Positions 1 through 10,003 of a stretch of DNA of 64,000 nucleotides are shown piece by piece; position 1 is the first letter of the stretch, and each line of letters starts with the position of its first letter. Location of the stretch: the NCBI GenBank assembly GCA_963849115.1, contig CAWKGK010000009.1, positions 434,001 through 498,000 on the forward strand, written 5' to 3'. Below the pieces are notes generated by a model. It was not told where the DNA came from and did not search any database. It saw only the letters and a program-made list of their open reading frames with translations. The position numbers and the translations under genes were made by a program. The DNA comes from JACDAL01 sp963849115. Lineage in GTDB: Bacteria > Actinomycetota > CADDZG01 > WHSQ01.

Positions 1-297
1 TCCGAACCCCGCAGCCTGCTTTCCTCGATTCCGGAACTGGAGTTGCTGGAGCCGGCGGAATGGGAGCTGTGCTGCGGTTCGGCCGGACTCTACAATTTGC
101 TTCAGACGGAGGCGGCCGAGCAGCTCGGTGTGCGAAAGGCCGCGAACCTCGTCGCGACCAAGCCGGATGCAATCGCCGCCGGCAACCCCGGCTGCACGCT
201 CCAGATCGCGCGTTACCTCGAACAAGCGGGAGGCGCAGTGCCCATCTACCATCCCATCGAGCTGTTGCACGCGTCGATATTCGAAGGGAGGCTCTGA
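1..297 (+). CDS. glcF: Glycolate oxidase iron-sulfur subunit, C-terminal end (partial)
   Basis: Only the last 98 residues lie in the window; the frame is open from base 1 to the TGA at 295-297. It shows the second CCG-type cysteine-rich motif of GlcF (ELCCGSAGLYNL) followed by the usual K-x-x-NL, D-x-I and GNPGC-x-x-QI pattern, where the cysteines help hold a 4Fe-4S cluster. GlcF passes electrons from the flavin subunit of glycolate dehydrogenase to the quinone pool while glycolate is oxidised to glyoxylate. The stop codon directly abuts the ATG of malate synthase, so the two are probably cotranscribed and glyoxylate goes straight to malate. The CCG domain also occurs in other Fe-S oxidoreductases such as LutA or GlpC, but the spacing fits GlcF best. 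Confidence 0.85.
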   Translation, partial: SEPRSLLSSIPELELLEPAEWELCCGSAGLYNLLQTEAAEQLGVRKAANLVATKPDAIAAGNPGCTLQIARYLEQAGGAVPIYHPIELLHASIFEGRL

Positions 298-1896
<1,599 letters not shown>

Positions 1897-1979
1897 TCCA
1901 GGGGCAAGCGGCCGGAAGAGGCACCAGGGTCCGCGGGGCCAAAGCACACCGTGCACCTCTACACACAAAAACCGTGCGT

Positions 1980-2000
1980 AAACGCGCACCGTGTGCGTTT
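1980..2000. terminator. Short hairpin between convergent aceB and S9 peptidase genes
   Basis: The sequence from 1980 to 2000 folds on itself: AAACGC at the left pairs with GCGTTT at the right, with one G-U pair inside and almost no loop. The stem ends in TTT on the plus strand and, read on the minus strand, also in TTT, so it could stop both convergent transcripts. The U tract is short, so this is a tentative call. Confidence 0.4.
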
Positions 2001-2024
2001 GCCCCTGTCCTGGGCGTGTAGTGG

Positions 2025-3998
2025 CTAGCCCGATGGGCGGCCGCGGCGGCCCCCCAGGTGCGCTCTGAACCACTCGACGGTTCGCTCGATGCGGTCGACC
2101 CGCCGGTCGGGGCGGCCTATCCCTGCGAGATAGTGCGACTCGTCCGGATAGCGCACCATCTCGACCGCGCGGCCGCGCTGGCGCAGCATGGCAAACACGA
2201 GCTCACTCTGGATTGACGGGCACCTGAGATCTTGCTCCGCCTGCAGCAGAAGTAGTGGTGCTCGAGACTTGTGTATGAGGGTGTAAGGCGAACGACGTAG
2301 GAACTCGTCGATATCCTCCGGCAAGGTGCCGAGCCCCACTGCGGTTTGATCCATCAGCGTGCCGAAGTCCGAGCCACCGAGTTCCGAGATCATGTCGGTG
2401 ACCGGGTTTTCGGAGACCCCTGCGGCGAAGCGCTCGGGAAAGTGGCCCAGCATCCAGTTGACCATGAAGCCTCCGTAGGAGAGCCCCAGGATGCCGATCT
2501 TGCCTGCGCTGGTCAGGCCCTGGGCGACGGCCCAATCCACGAGGGCAAGGAGATCGGAGCCGTCGGGATCACCCCAGCGTCCGTGCAAGGAGCGTGCGAA
2601 TTCCTCTCCGTAGGACAGCGAACCGCGCGGGTTGGAGTACATGACATGAATGCCGGCGTCGGACAGAGCCAGCATCTCGAGCCACGGCGTGGGTCCGTAG
2701 CTTGCGTGGGGACCCCCGTGGACCTGGAGTACAAGGGGCCTGTTGCTGCGCCGGCCCTTGGCGGCAACAAGCCACGCGTCGACGGAGTGTCCGTCCGAGT
2801 GGGAGACCTGCAGCGGCTCTGGGTCTCGTCGCCAGGGTTCGAGCCAACGGCTTCCATTGGAAGTGAGCGGCCGCAGTGATCCGTCCTCGACCGCATAGAT
2901 CTCGGCTGCGTTGCCGCCTTCGTTCGCAACGACCACGACCCGTCCCTCGGTCACCGCGCATGCAGTGCAGATGAAGTCGCCCTGCGCCAGTGGTTCATAA
3001 GGGCCATCGAGGCCGAAACGGTAGGGAAGGGCTCTGCCTCTTTCGGAAACCAAGGCGACCAAGTTGTTCTGGTCGAGCCACCCCCCGATATCGGACACGA
3101 ACGAATCGGGATCGATGAGGTCGCCGTAGCTCGTAGTTGCGACGGGGAGATCGAGCCCATCGCCCAGTCTGCGACGCTCGCCACGCGCGATCAAGAAGAG
3201 GCCGAGGTTCGACCATTCGGGAGTCCACTTGCGGTCGACGCCGATCACCACCAGCCGTCCGCCCGGCGAGAAGCCCGCTCCGAGGATGGCGCCGCCGAGG
3301 GCCGCGAGCCGCCGGCTCTGCCCCCCGGACACCGGGACGCTGTAAGCCTGGGCCTCCTCAACAAGGTCTGCATCCGGGCGCTGGTCGGCAAGGAAACCGA
3401 CGCGCCCGTCCGGCGTCCAGAACACCTGTGTCACCTCGAACCTGGGCTCACTCACGCGCCGCGCCCGGCTGCCGCCTACCGTGGCGACCCAAGCGCTGTT
3501 GAACTGGTCGCGCACGCCGACCCCGTCCAGCCTCCAGTTCATAGCCGTGATCCTGCGGGCGACCGGGTCCTTCTTGTTCCCGACTAGGAAGCGTTGCTCT
3601 CCGGAGGGAGCGATGAGCGCGATGCGCCGCCCGTCGTCTGCCCATTCGGCGGCCCCCACGTCGCCGTCGAGAGCCGCCGCCTGCTGGGGCTCTCCTCCAC
3701 TCAACGGCAGAACCCAGGGCTGGGTGTTCCCAGACCGGTCCGACAGAAAGAGCAGCCGGCGACCGTCGGGAGAGAAGCGGGGCCGCGAGTCTGAGGCCGC
3801 TGCAGTCGTCAGCTTCTCGGCGCGGCCCCCCTCGTAGCTCACGCGCCACAGCCGTGACCGGTAGCGGTTGTCTTCGATGGTGCGTCTCGAGTAGACGACC
3901 GAGGAGCCATTTGGGGCCAGCGCCAAGTGCTGAATCATCACCTGCTTCAGCAGGTCTTGGGGCTGGAAGCGCGCGTGGGAACCGGCTGCTCTCGGCAC
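2025..3998 (-). CDS. S9 family serine peptidase (acylaminoacyl/dipeptidyl peptidase type)
   Basis: This 657-residue protein has an N-terminal beta-propeller region with WD/PD40-like repeats (for example the SRPRFSPDGRRLLFLSDR block) and a C-terminal alpha/beta-hydrolase domain. The catalytic triad is visible: serine in GLSYGG near residue 506, aspartate in AEQDLRC near 588 and histidine in DESHYL near 619. The HGGPHASYG oxyanion segment is also present. Such enzymes cut short peptides or remove blocked N-terminal residues in the cytosol. No signal peptide is seen. The start is a GTG at 3998. It is the last gene of a minus-strand series, about 110 bp after the SDR gene, and may have its own promoter. 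Confidence 0.88.
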   Translation of the reverse strand: MPRAAGSHARFQPQDLLKQVMIQHLALAPNGSSVVYSRRTIEDNRYRSRLWRVSYEGGRAEKLTTAAASDSRPRFSPDGRRLLFLSDRSGNTQPWVLPLSGGEPQQAAALDGDVGAAEWADDGRRIALIAPSGEQRFLVGNKKDPVARRITAMNWRLDGVGVRDQFNSAWVATVGGSRARRVSEPRFEVTQVFWTPDGRVGFLADQRPDADLVEEAQAYSVPVSGGQSRRLAALGGAILGAGFSPGGRLVVIGVDRKWTPEWSNLGLFLIARGERRRLGDGLDLPVATTSYGDLIDPDSFVSDIGGWLDQNNLVALVSERGRALPYRFGLDGPYEPLAQGDFICTACAVTEGRVVVVANEGGNAAEIYAVEDGSLRPLTSNGSRWLEPWRRDPEPLQVSHSDGHSVDAWLVAAKGRRSNRPLVLQVHGGPHASYGPTPWLEMLALSDAGIHVMYSNPRGSLSYGEEFARSLHGRWGDPDGSDLLALVDWAVAQGLTSAGKIGILGLSYGGFMVNWMLGHFPERFAAGVSENPVTDMISELGGSDFGTLMDQTAVGLGTLPEDIDEFLRRSPYTLIHKSRAPLLLLQAEQDLRCPSIQSELVFAMLRQRGRAVEMVRYPDESHYLAGIGRPDRRVDRIERTVEWFRAHLGGRRGRPSG

Positions 3999-4109
3999 GT
4001 CCGCACCCTATCCTCGTTCTTTGGAGATCTACCGCGCCTGGTGTGGGTAGATCTCCTCGGAACGCCTTGGAGCGGCGTGGGAGCGCGGTGAGTGGAGCTC
4101 CAGAACGGT

Positions 4110-4901
4110 CTAGGACAGGATCCCGTTGAGCGTGCCTCCGTCGACCGCAACCGTGATCCCGCTCACGAAGGAACCGCGATCGGAAGCCAGGAACGCGACC
4201 ACATCGCCGAACTCTTTGGGCTCGCCGTAACGCCGCAGCGGAATCCGTGAGGCGTTCGCACGCCGCACCTCCTCGACACTCTTGCCGCTCGAGCCGGCTG
4301 CATTCTCATCGAGAGAGCGCAAGCGGTCGGTGTCGATGCTGCCCGGCGCGACACAGAGCACCCGGATCCCATCGGGGCCAAGCTCTTTCGACAGCGTCTT
4401 GGCCAAACCCACAACCGCGGCCCGCATCATGTTGGACAGCAGCAGGGTGGGAATTACCTCCTTGGTGGAGGTCGAGGTGAGGAACACGATGCAGCCGCTA
4501 CCGCGCTCCTTCATGTCTGGCGTCACGGCCTTGGTCAGATTCCAGGCCGACGCGGTGGTCAGGGCGAACGCCTGCGCCAGCTTGTCATCGTCGGTCTGCG
4601 CGAATCCGCCCGGCGGCGGCCCGCCGGCATTGGCGACGAGGATGTCGACGGGTCCCAGGCCTTCGACCACGCGGCCGTGTGCCTCCCAAACGGCGGCCCC
4701 GTCGGAGACGTCGAGCGGCACCGCCAGCGCACGACCTCCGTTTCCTGATACCTCGGTGACAAACTCGTCCAGGAGCTCGGCCCGACGCGCCGATACCGCC
4801 ACGCGCGCCCCCTCGTCGGCGAGTGAGTGTGCAGTCGCCCGCCCCAACCCGCCGGAGGCACCAAGCACCCACGCCACCTTTCCTTCAAGCCCCAGATCCA
4901 T
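4110..4901 (-). CDS. SDR family oxidoreductase with altered active site
   Basis: This 263-residue protein has the classical short-chain dehydrogenase fold: the nucleotide-binding GASGGLGRA near residue 14, NAG near 91 and the C-terminal GGTLNG. It would normally reduce or oxidise a keto or hydroxy group with NAD(P)H. The usual Y-x-x-x-K pair is replaced: in the segment LLLSNMMRAAVVG the tyrosine position is Ser and the lysine position is Arg. A known subset of FabG-like SDRs carries this SN-x-x-R form, so it is unlikely to be a sequence error, but its chemistry is uncertain. The ATG at 4901 follows a good GGAGG site. It lies 51 bp downstream of the quinone oxidoreductase gene. Confidence 0.85.
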   Translation of the reverse strand: MDLGLEGKVAWVLGASGGLGRATAHSLADEGARVAVSARRAELLDEFVTEVSGNGGRALAVPLDVSDGAAVWEAHGRVVEGLGPVDILVANAGGPPPGGFAQTDDDKLAQAFALTTASAWNLTKAVTPDMKERGSGCIVFLTSTSTKEVIPTLLLSNMMRAAVVGLAKTLSKELGPDGIRVLCVAPGSIDTDRLRSLDENAAGSSGKSVEEVRRANASRIPLRRYGEPKEFGDVVAFLASDRGSFVSGITVAVDGGTLNGILS

Positions 4902-4952
4902 GCTCTCCTCCCACCAGATCGGCGTCCGGAAGCGAATACCGTATCTAACGGG

Positions 4953-5900
4953 TCAGGGGGCGAGGATGATGCGGCCGAAGGTCTCGTTCGAGGCCATCGC
5001 CGCGTAGGCGTCCTCGGCCTCTTCCAGGCTCACCACCCTGTCGACCACTAGGTCGAGCACCCCTCGCTCGAGGAGCGGCACGATCTCGCGCCCGAATGCC
5101 GCCACCGCGGCCCCCTTAGCGTGCTCGGGCCGGCTCCGTAGCACGGTGCCTGTCACTTGCAGACGCTTGGACAGCACCGCGCCCATGTCGAGCCGGGCGC
5201 TTGCCCCCGCCACCAGGCCCACGATGACGATGCGCCCGGCCGTCCGGCAGACCCCGACGTCCACTTCGAGATAGTCGCCGCCGATGAGGTCGATGACGAC
5301 ATCGACCTCACCAATGCGGGAGGCCATGTCGCCGTCCGCCAGAACGCCCTCATCGAGACCGAGCTGTGCGGCTTGCTCGAGCTTTCGGAGGGTCCTCGAC
5401 GTGCCCACCGTGGTGGCGCCGGCGGCCCGGGATATCTGCAGGGCCGCTAGGCCCACCCCCGAACCGACACCGTGGATCAGCACCCGCTCTCCGGCGCGTA
5501 GCCGGGCGCGCTCGAAGAGCGCGTCGTGGGCCGTAATGTAGGCTTCGGGGATCCCTCCCGCCCGCACCGGATCGAGTCCCTGGGGAATGGCTGCGCACAA
5601 TGACTCGGTCGTGAGCACATGGCTGGCGTGGCCGCCTCCGCCCACGATTCCGAACACGCGATCTCCTGCCTGCAGCGAGCGCACACCGTCCCCCACTGCC
5701 GTCACGGTTCCGGCGTGCTCGAGGCCGGGTACGTCTTCGGGCCAGCCCTTGGGAGCCGGATAGCGGCCCATCTTCTGGAGCAGGTCGGCTCGGTTTACCC
5801 CGCTGCCGGAAACCTCGACCAGCACCTGCTCGCCGGCCGGCTCGGGAGTCGGGCGTTCGGAGACCTCGAGGCGGCCGTCCTCGATGCGAAGGACTCTCAG
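4953..5900 (-). CDS. Quinone oxidoreductase-like zinc-independent MDR protein (probable CTG start)
   Basis: This MDR-superfamily protein shows GVNRADLLQ near the N-terminus, HGVGSGVGLAALQ (Rossmann glycine motif) and DVVIDLIGGDY. It lacks the catalytic zinc cysteines, as in NADPH:quinone reductases (Qor). The first GTG, at 5825, would cut off a conserved beginning. Extending the frame gives an N-terminus reading LRVLRIEDGRLEVSERPTP, and the only start-like codon before the stop at 5907-5909 is a CTG at 5898-5900. That CTG overlaps the moaE stop as CTGA, in line with the four-base overlaps elsewhere. With this start the protein has 315 residues, normal for the family. The product is confident; the CTG start is inferred. 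Confidence 0.82.
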   Translation of the reverse strand: MRVLRIEDGRLEVSERPTPEPAGEQVLVEVSGSGVNRADLLQKMGRYPAPKGWPEDVPGLEHAGTVTAVGDGVRSLQAGDRVFGIVGGGGHASHVLTTESLCAAIPQGLDPVRAGGIPEAYITAHDALFERARLRAGERVLIHGVGSGVGLAALQISRAAGATTVGTSRTLRKLEQAAQLGLDEGVLADGDMASRIGEVDVVIDLIGGDYLEVDVGVCRTAGRIVIVGLVAGASARLDMGAVLSKRLQVTGTVLRSRPEHAKGAAVAAFGREIVPLLERGVLDLVVDRVVSLEEAEDAYAAMASNETFGRIILAP

Positions 5901-6361
5901 GCCCGCTCACCCTGTGCTTCTCCATCCACCCGGCCCTCAGCACCCACCCAGGAGGAGCCGTCGGCGTAGACCTCCTTCTTCCAGATGGGGACCGTGGCCT
6001 TTATCTCCTCGATGAGGTAGCGGCAGGCTTCGAGCGCATCGCCGCGGTGGGCCGCTCCACAGACCACCACCACGGTCGGTTCCCCCAGCTCACAGACACC
6101 GGTGCGATGCAAGGCGATCACGTCATTGAGCTCCCATTTGCCGGCCGCCTCCGAGCAGATTTCCTCCATGCGCTTGGGCGCGAGCTGGGGATGTGCCTCG
6201 TAGTCGAGCCGCGTTACCGGTTTGCCGGAGTTGTCGGCGACCGCCGCCGACTCCCTCACGGTGCCGACAAACACGGCTATTCCCCCCGACGACGGGGACG
6301 AGCACTGTGCGATCGCGGCCGCGATGTCGAGCGGCTCTGAAGCGATACCCGAAGAGATCAC
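5897..6361 (-). CDS. moaE: Molybdopterin synthase catalytic subunit
   Basis: MoaE transfers two sulfurs from MoaD thiocarboxylate to cyclic pyranopterin monophosphate to make molybdopterin. The core is clear: GGIAVFVGTVRE, LDYEAHP, the HRTG loop, the histidine-containing CGAAHRGDA and the catalytic-lysine region around TVPIWKKE. The frame is open far upstream of moaA's end, but the fold begins at about VENVISSGIASEPL. I choose the GTG at 6361, five bases after the moaA stop, giving 154 residues, the usual length. MoaD is not seen nearby. The cofactor would serve the two molybdenum hydroxylases encoded at 16-34 kb. Confidence 0.9.
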   Translation of the reverse strand: MISSGIASEPLDIAAAIAQCSSPSSGGIAVFVGTVRESAAVADNSGKPVTRLDYEAHPQLAPKRMEEICSEAAGKWELNDVIALHRTGVCELGEPTVVVVCGAAHRGDALEACRYLIEEIKATVPIWKKEVYADGSSWVGAEGRVDGEAQGERA

Positions 6362-6365
6362 GTTC

Positions 6366-7376
6366 TCAACCGCCGATATAGGACATCTCGACCCGGGGAA
6401 GGTCTTTCGTCTGAGACGATCGCAGCTCGGAGTAACGATCGTCGCGCTTTTTCCATACCGATGAGATGGTCGCGGCGATGTCGCCGTCTGAGGCATCCGA
6501 ACGCAGCAGTTCGCGCAGGTCGAATCCCTTCAAGGCGAACAGGCACGTATAGAGGGAGCCCTCGGCGGAGATCCGGGCCCTCGTGCAGGTTCCGCAGAAG
6601 GCGCCGGTGACCGAGGAGATGACTCCAATCTCACCGCCACCGTCGCGATAGCGCCACCGGGCCGCTACCTCGCCCTCGTAGTTGGGCTCGACCGGCTCGA
6701 GCGGCATGGCGTCGTTGATCCGGGACACGATCTCGGCGGAGGTGACGACATCGTTCATCCGCCATCCGTTAGTGGTGCCGACATCCATGTATTCGATGAA
6801 GCGCAGAATGTGGCCGCTGCTGTGAAAGTGGCGAGCCATGTCGAGGATGCTGTGGTCGTTGAGGCCTCGCTTGACCACCATGTTGACCTTGACCGGCGTC
6901 AGGCCTGCTTGCGCCGCCGCGTCGATCCCCTCGAGCACCCGGGCGACGGGGAAGTCGACATCGTTCATCGCCTTGAAGACGTCGTCGCTCAAGGAGTCGA
7001 GGCTCACGGTAACCCTCTTGAGCCCTGCCGCGCTTAGCGCCTGCGCTTTGTGCGGCAGCATCGAGCCGTTGGTCGTCAGCGCGATGTCGAGCCCCGGAAT
7101 CGCGGCGAGCTTGCCTATGAGCACCTCGAGGTCGCGCCGCACGAGCGGCTCGCCTCCGGTGAGGCGCACCTTCTCGGCTCCCAGCCCTACGAAGACGCGT
7201 GCGAGGCGGTCGATCTCCTCGAACGTGAGCAGGGCGTTGCGCTCGAGAAACTGATAGTCGCGCCCAAAGACCTCCTTGGGCATGCAGTAGACGCAGCGGA
7301 AGTTACAGCGGTCGGTGACCGATATGCGTAGATCGCGCAGGGGCCGCCCGAGCCGATCCGTGAGCCTGGAAGTCAT
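6366..7376 (-). CDS. moaA: GTP 3',8-cyclase (radical SAM)
   Basis: MoaA starts molybdenum cofactor synthesis by converting GTP to 3',8-cH2GTP. The radical-SAM C-x3-C-x2-C motif is in DRCNFRCVYCMP near residue 25. The second, C-terminal 4Fe-4S site is in FCGTCTRARIS with the third cysteine thirteen residues on (YTCLF). The protein ends in the conserved ...YIGG double-glycine tail needed for activity. The start is the ATG at 7376; longer open frame upstream has no family similarity. With 336 residues the length is normal. It is followed by moaE and diverges from fdhA. Confidence 0.95.
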   Translation of the reverse strand: MTSRLTDRLGRPLRDLRISVTDRCNFRCVYCMPKEVFGRDYQFLERNALLTFEEIDRLARVFVGLGAEKVRLTGGEPLVRRDLEVLIGKLAAIPGLDIALTTNGSMLPHKAQALSAAGLKRVTVSLDSLSDDVFKAMNDVDFPVARVLEGIDAAAQAGLTPVKVNMVVKRGLNDHSILDMARHFHSSGHILRFIEYMDVGTTNGWRMNDVVTSAEIVSRINDAMPLEPVEPNYEGEVAARWRYRDGGGEIGVISSVTGAFCGTCTRARISAEGSLYTCLFALKGFDLRELLRSDASDGDIAATISSVWKKRDDRYSELRSSQTKDLPRVEMSYIGG

Positions 7377-7456
7377 CTCGCTATCATCACACGACTCCTG
7401 TGGCAGTGAGAGCACCGGCCAAGGGCGCGAACAAACGAAGTCAGTATCCGAGTAGC

Positions 7457-7479
7457 TTCCCCTGTCTCGGGTAGGGGAA
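7457..7479. promoter_or_regulatory. Inverted repeat in the moaA/fdhA divergent promoter region
   Basis: TTCCCCT at 7457-7463 and AGGGGAA at 7473-7479 form a perfect 7-bp inverted repeat with a 9-base spacer. It lies about 52 bp before the fdhA ATG and 80 bp before moaA, in the only gap between these divergent genes. It could be an operator for a dimeric repressor or part of an RNA hairpin. No consensus is recognised. Confidence 0.35.
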
Positions 7480-7530
7480 AACAAAGAGCTCTGCGAGCTC
7501 GTGCAGTTACACCGGGAGGTGCTTGAAACG

Positions 7531-8754
7531 ATGGCCGACAATAGAGGCATCGCGTACATAGGGACGGGCAAGGTCGAGGTCCAGGACATTCCCTTTCCTG
7601 AGCTGGTCTTGAGGGACGGGCCCGGGGTGCATCCCGATAACGTCGGGCGCGAGACACCCCACGGCGCCATCCTCAAGGTGGTATCCACCAACATCTGTGG
7701 CTCCGATCAACACATGGTCAGGGGCCGAACGACCGCTCCCGAAGGGTTGATTCTGGGGCACGAGATCACCGGTGAGGTGATCGAGACCGGTCGGGACGTC
7801 GAGTTCATCAAGAAAGGCGATCTCGTGTCCGTCCCCTTCAACATCGCCTGCGGGCGATGCCGCAACTGTAAGCAGGGTCAGACCGGGGTCTGCCTCAACG
7901 TCAACCCGGACCGCCCCGGCTCGGCCTACGGATATGTCGACATGGGTGGCTGGGTAGGCGGTCAGGCCGAGTACGCGCTCGTCCCCTACGCCGACTGGAA
8001 CCTGCTCAAGTTCCCCGACCGGGACCAGGCGATGGCCAAGATCGAGGATCTCACCATGCTCTCCGACATCTTTCCCACCGGCTTCCACGGCGCCTACACT
8101 GCGGGAGTGGGCCCGGGCTCGACCGTCTATGTGGCCGGAGCGGGACCGGTGGGCCTCGCCTGCGCGCACTCGGCGCAGTTCCTGGGGGCCGCGGTGGTCA
8201 TCGTCGGAGACCTCAACCCCGACCGTCTCAAGCAAGCGCAAAGCTTCGGTTGCGAGACCGTCGACCTACGCCAGGATGCGGAGTTGACCGACCAGCTGGA
8301 GCAGATCTTGGGCGTTCCCGAGGTTGACGCTGCGGTGGACTGTGTGGGGTTCGAGGCGCGGGGCCACGGGTCCAACTCGGACACCGAGATGCCGGCGACC
8401 GTCCTCAACTCGATCATGACCGTGACGCGAGCGGGCGGGAAGCTAGGGATACCTGGTCTGTATGTCACAGGAGACCCGGGCGCAGCCGACGAGGCGGCCC
8501 GGCAGGGCTCGCTCAGCATCCGCATCGGCCTTGGCTGGGCCAAGTCGCACGTCTTCAGCACGGGTCAGTGCCCGGTCATGAAGTACCACCGCCAGCTGAT
8601 GCAGGCGATACTTCACGACAAGGTCCAGATCGCCAAGGCGGTTAACGCGACGGTCGTCTCTCTCGATGATGGCCCTGAGGGCTACCAGGACTTCGACCAG
8701 GGTGCCTCCAAGAAGTACGTGCTCGACCCGCACGGCTTGGTGGCAGCCGCCTAG
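7531..8754 (+). CDS. fdhA: Glutathione-independent formaldehyde dehydrogenase (zinc MDR)
   Basis: This 407-residue zinc-dependent dehydrogenase matches the PFDH type, which oxidises formaldehyde with a tightly bound NAD and no glutathione. The catalytic zinc region is ICGSDQHM with GHEITGE, and the structural zinc site is the CGRCRNCKQGQTGVC cluster near residues 107-121. The family-typical PDRPGSAYGYVDMGGWVGGQ and NAD-binding GAGPVGLACAHSA are present. The ATG at 7531 follows GGGAGGTG; the in-frame upstream ATG-like codons lack a site. It is 33 bp from the sulfoquinovose synthase gene. Relaxed specificity for other aldehydes or alcohols is possible. Confidence 0.9.
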   Translation: MADNRGIAYIGTGKVEVQDIPFPELVLRDGPGVHPDNVGRETPHGAILKVVSTNICGSDQHMVRGRTTAPEGLILGHEITGEVIETGRDVEFIKKGDLVSVPFNIACGRCRNCKQGQTGVCLNVNPDRPGSAYGYVDMGGWVGGQAEYALVPYADWNLLKFPDRDQAMAKIEDLTMLSDIFPTGFHGAYTAGVGPGSTVYVAGAGPVGLACAHSAQFLGAAVVIVGDLNPDRLKQAQSFGCETVDLRQDAELTDQLEQILGVPEVDAAVDCVGFEARGHGSNSDTEMPATVLNSIMTVTRAGGKLGIPGLYVTGDPGAADEAARQGSLSIRIGLGWAKSHVFSTGQCPVMKYHRQLMQAILHDKVQIAKAVNATVVSLDDGPEGYQDFDQGASKKYVLDPHGLVAAA

Positions 8755-8762
8755 CCCGCGAG

Positions 8763-8789
8763 ACGCCCGGCGGGTATCCTGCCGGGCGT
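8763..8789 (+). promoter_or_regulatory. Hairpin overlapping the GTG start of the sulfoquinovose synthase gene
   Basis: ACGCCCGGC at 8763-8771 pairs perfectly with GCCGGGCGT at 8781-8789 around a 9-base loop. The right arm includes the first two bases of the GTG start at 8788. It has no U tract, so it is a poor terminator; it could mask the start codon and couple translation to the upstream gene. Confidence 0.4.
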
Positions 8790-9942
8790 GAACATCCTGA
8801 TTCTTGGAGGCGACGGCTACCTCGGTTGGCCCACTGCGCTGCATTTGGCGGACGCGGGTCACGAGGTGGCCGTCGCCGACAACTTTCTGCGCCGCTACAT
8901 GGTGCTGGAGTTGGGGGCCTCGTCACTGACCCCGGTCCAGTCCCTGCCCGAGCGAGTTCGCTCATGGAAGGAGGTCTCGAACAAGGACATCTCCTACTTC
9001 ATCGGCGACCTCACCGACGCTTCCTTCGTTGAGGGGCTCTTTCGGAGCTTCGAGCCCGACGCTATCGTCCACTATGGAGAGCAACCCAGCGCTCCCTATT
9101 CGATGATCGACCGCAAGCACGCGGTCGCGACGCAGCGCAACAACGTCGAGGGGACGCTCAATGTTCTCTTCTGCATGCGAGACCTCGCTCCCGACGCGCA
9201 CCTCGTCAAGCTCGGGACGATGGGGGAGTACGGAACGCCCGACATCGACATCGAAGAGGGCTTCATCGAGATCAACCACAAGGGAAGGAGCGATGTCCTG
9301 CCCTTTCCGAAGCTTCCCGGCTCCATGTATCACCTCTCGAAGGTTCACGACTCTCACAACATCCACTTCTCCTGCCGCATCTGGGGTCTTCGGGCGACCG
9401 ACCTGAACCAAGGGGTCGTCTATGGGATCAGGACGGAGGAGTGCGACAGAGACGAACGGTTGTCCACGCGCTTTGACTACGACGAGGTCTTTGGGACTGT
9501 GCTCAACCGTTTCTGTGTCCAGGCCGTGTTGGGACACCCTTTGAGTGTGTACGGCAGCGGACGGCAGACGCGCGGCTTCCTCAACATCGTCGACACCATC
9601 CAGTGCGTGCGGCTGGCGCTCGATAATCCGGCCGAGACGGGCCAGTTCCGAGTATTCAATCAGTTCACCGAGCAGTTCTCGGTTTCAGACCTCGCCGTGA
9701 TCGTGGCGCGAGTTGGCACGGACCTTGGATTGAACGTGGAAGTGGATGCGGTGGCGGATCCGCGCATCGAAGCTCAAGACCACTACTACAACGCAGCCCA
9801 TACGAAGCTGTTGGATCTGGGCCTCAATCCGAATCTGTTGTCCGACGGGGTCGTTGCGCACTTGATCGAGACCGTGCAACGCTACAAGGACCGGATCCTG
9901 CCGGAGGTAATCGCGCCGAGAACGAAGTGGGACCCGCGCTAG
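8788..9942 (+). CDS. sqdB: UDP-sulfoquinovose synthase (SQD1/SqdB type)
   Basis: This NAD-dependent enzyme converts UDP-glucose and sulfite to UDP-sulfoquinovose, the head group donor for the sulfolipid SQDG. The 384-residue protein carries the SQD1 signatures: GGDGYLGWP at the N-terminus, HYGEQPSAPYSM, KLGTMGEYGTPDIDI, SKVHDSHN (Y/K replaced region typical of SQD1), TRGFLNIVDT and HYYNAAHTKL. The start is GTG at 8788, at the expected MNILILGG start of the fold. No SqdX/SQD2 glycosyltransferase is in the window. In some archaea and bacteria homologues (Agl3) supply sulfoquinovose for N-glycans, so lipid or glycan use is open. Confidence 0.9.
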   Translation: MNILILGGDGYLGWPTALHLADAGHEVAVADNFLRRYMVLELGASSLTPVQSLPERVRSWKEVSNKDISYFIGDLTDASFVEGLFRSFEPDAIVHYGEQPSAPYSMIDRKHAVATQRNNVEGTLNVLFCMRDLAPDAHLVKLGTMGEYGTPDIDIEEGFIEINHKGRSDVLPFPKLPGSMYHLSKVHDSHNIHFSCRIWGLRATDLNQGVVYGIRTEECDRDERLSTRFDYDEVFGTVLNRFCVQAVLGHPLSVYGSGRQTRGFLNIVDTIQCVRLALDNPAETGQFRVFNQFTEQFSVSDLAVIVARVGTDLGLNVEVDAVADPRIEAQDHYYNAAHTKLLDLGLNPNLLSDGVVAHLIETVQRYKDRILPEVIAPRTKWDPR

Positions 9943-10003
9943 GCGCGATTTCTCCACATCAGCAGCGCTCCCCGCCGCTATTTGCGCCGGAAAAGGCTAT
10001 CGG

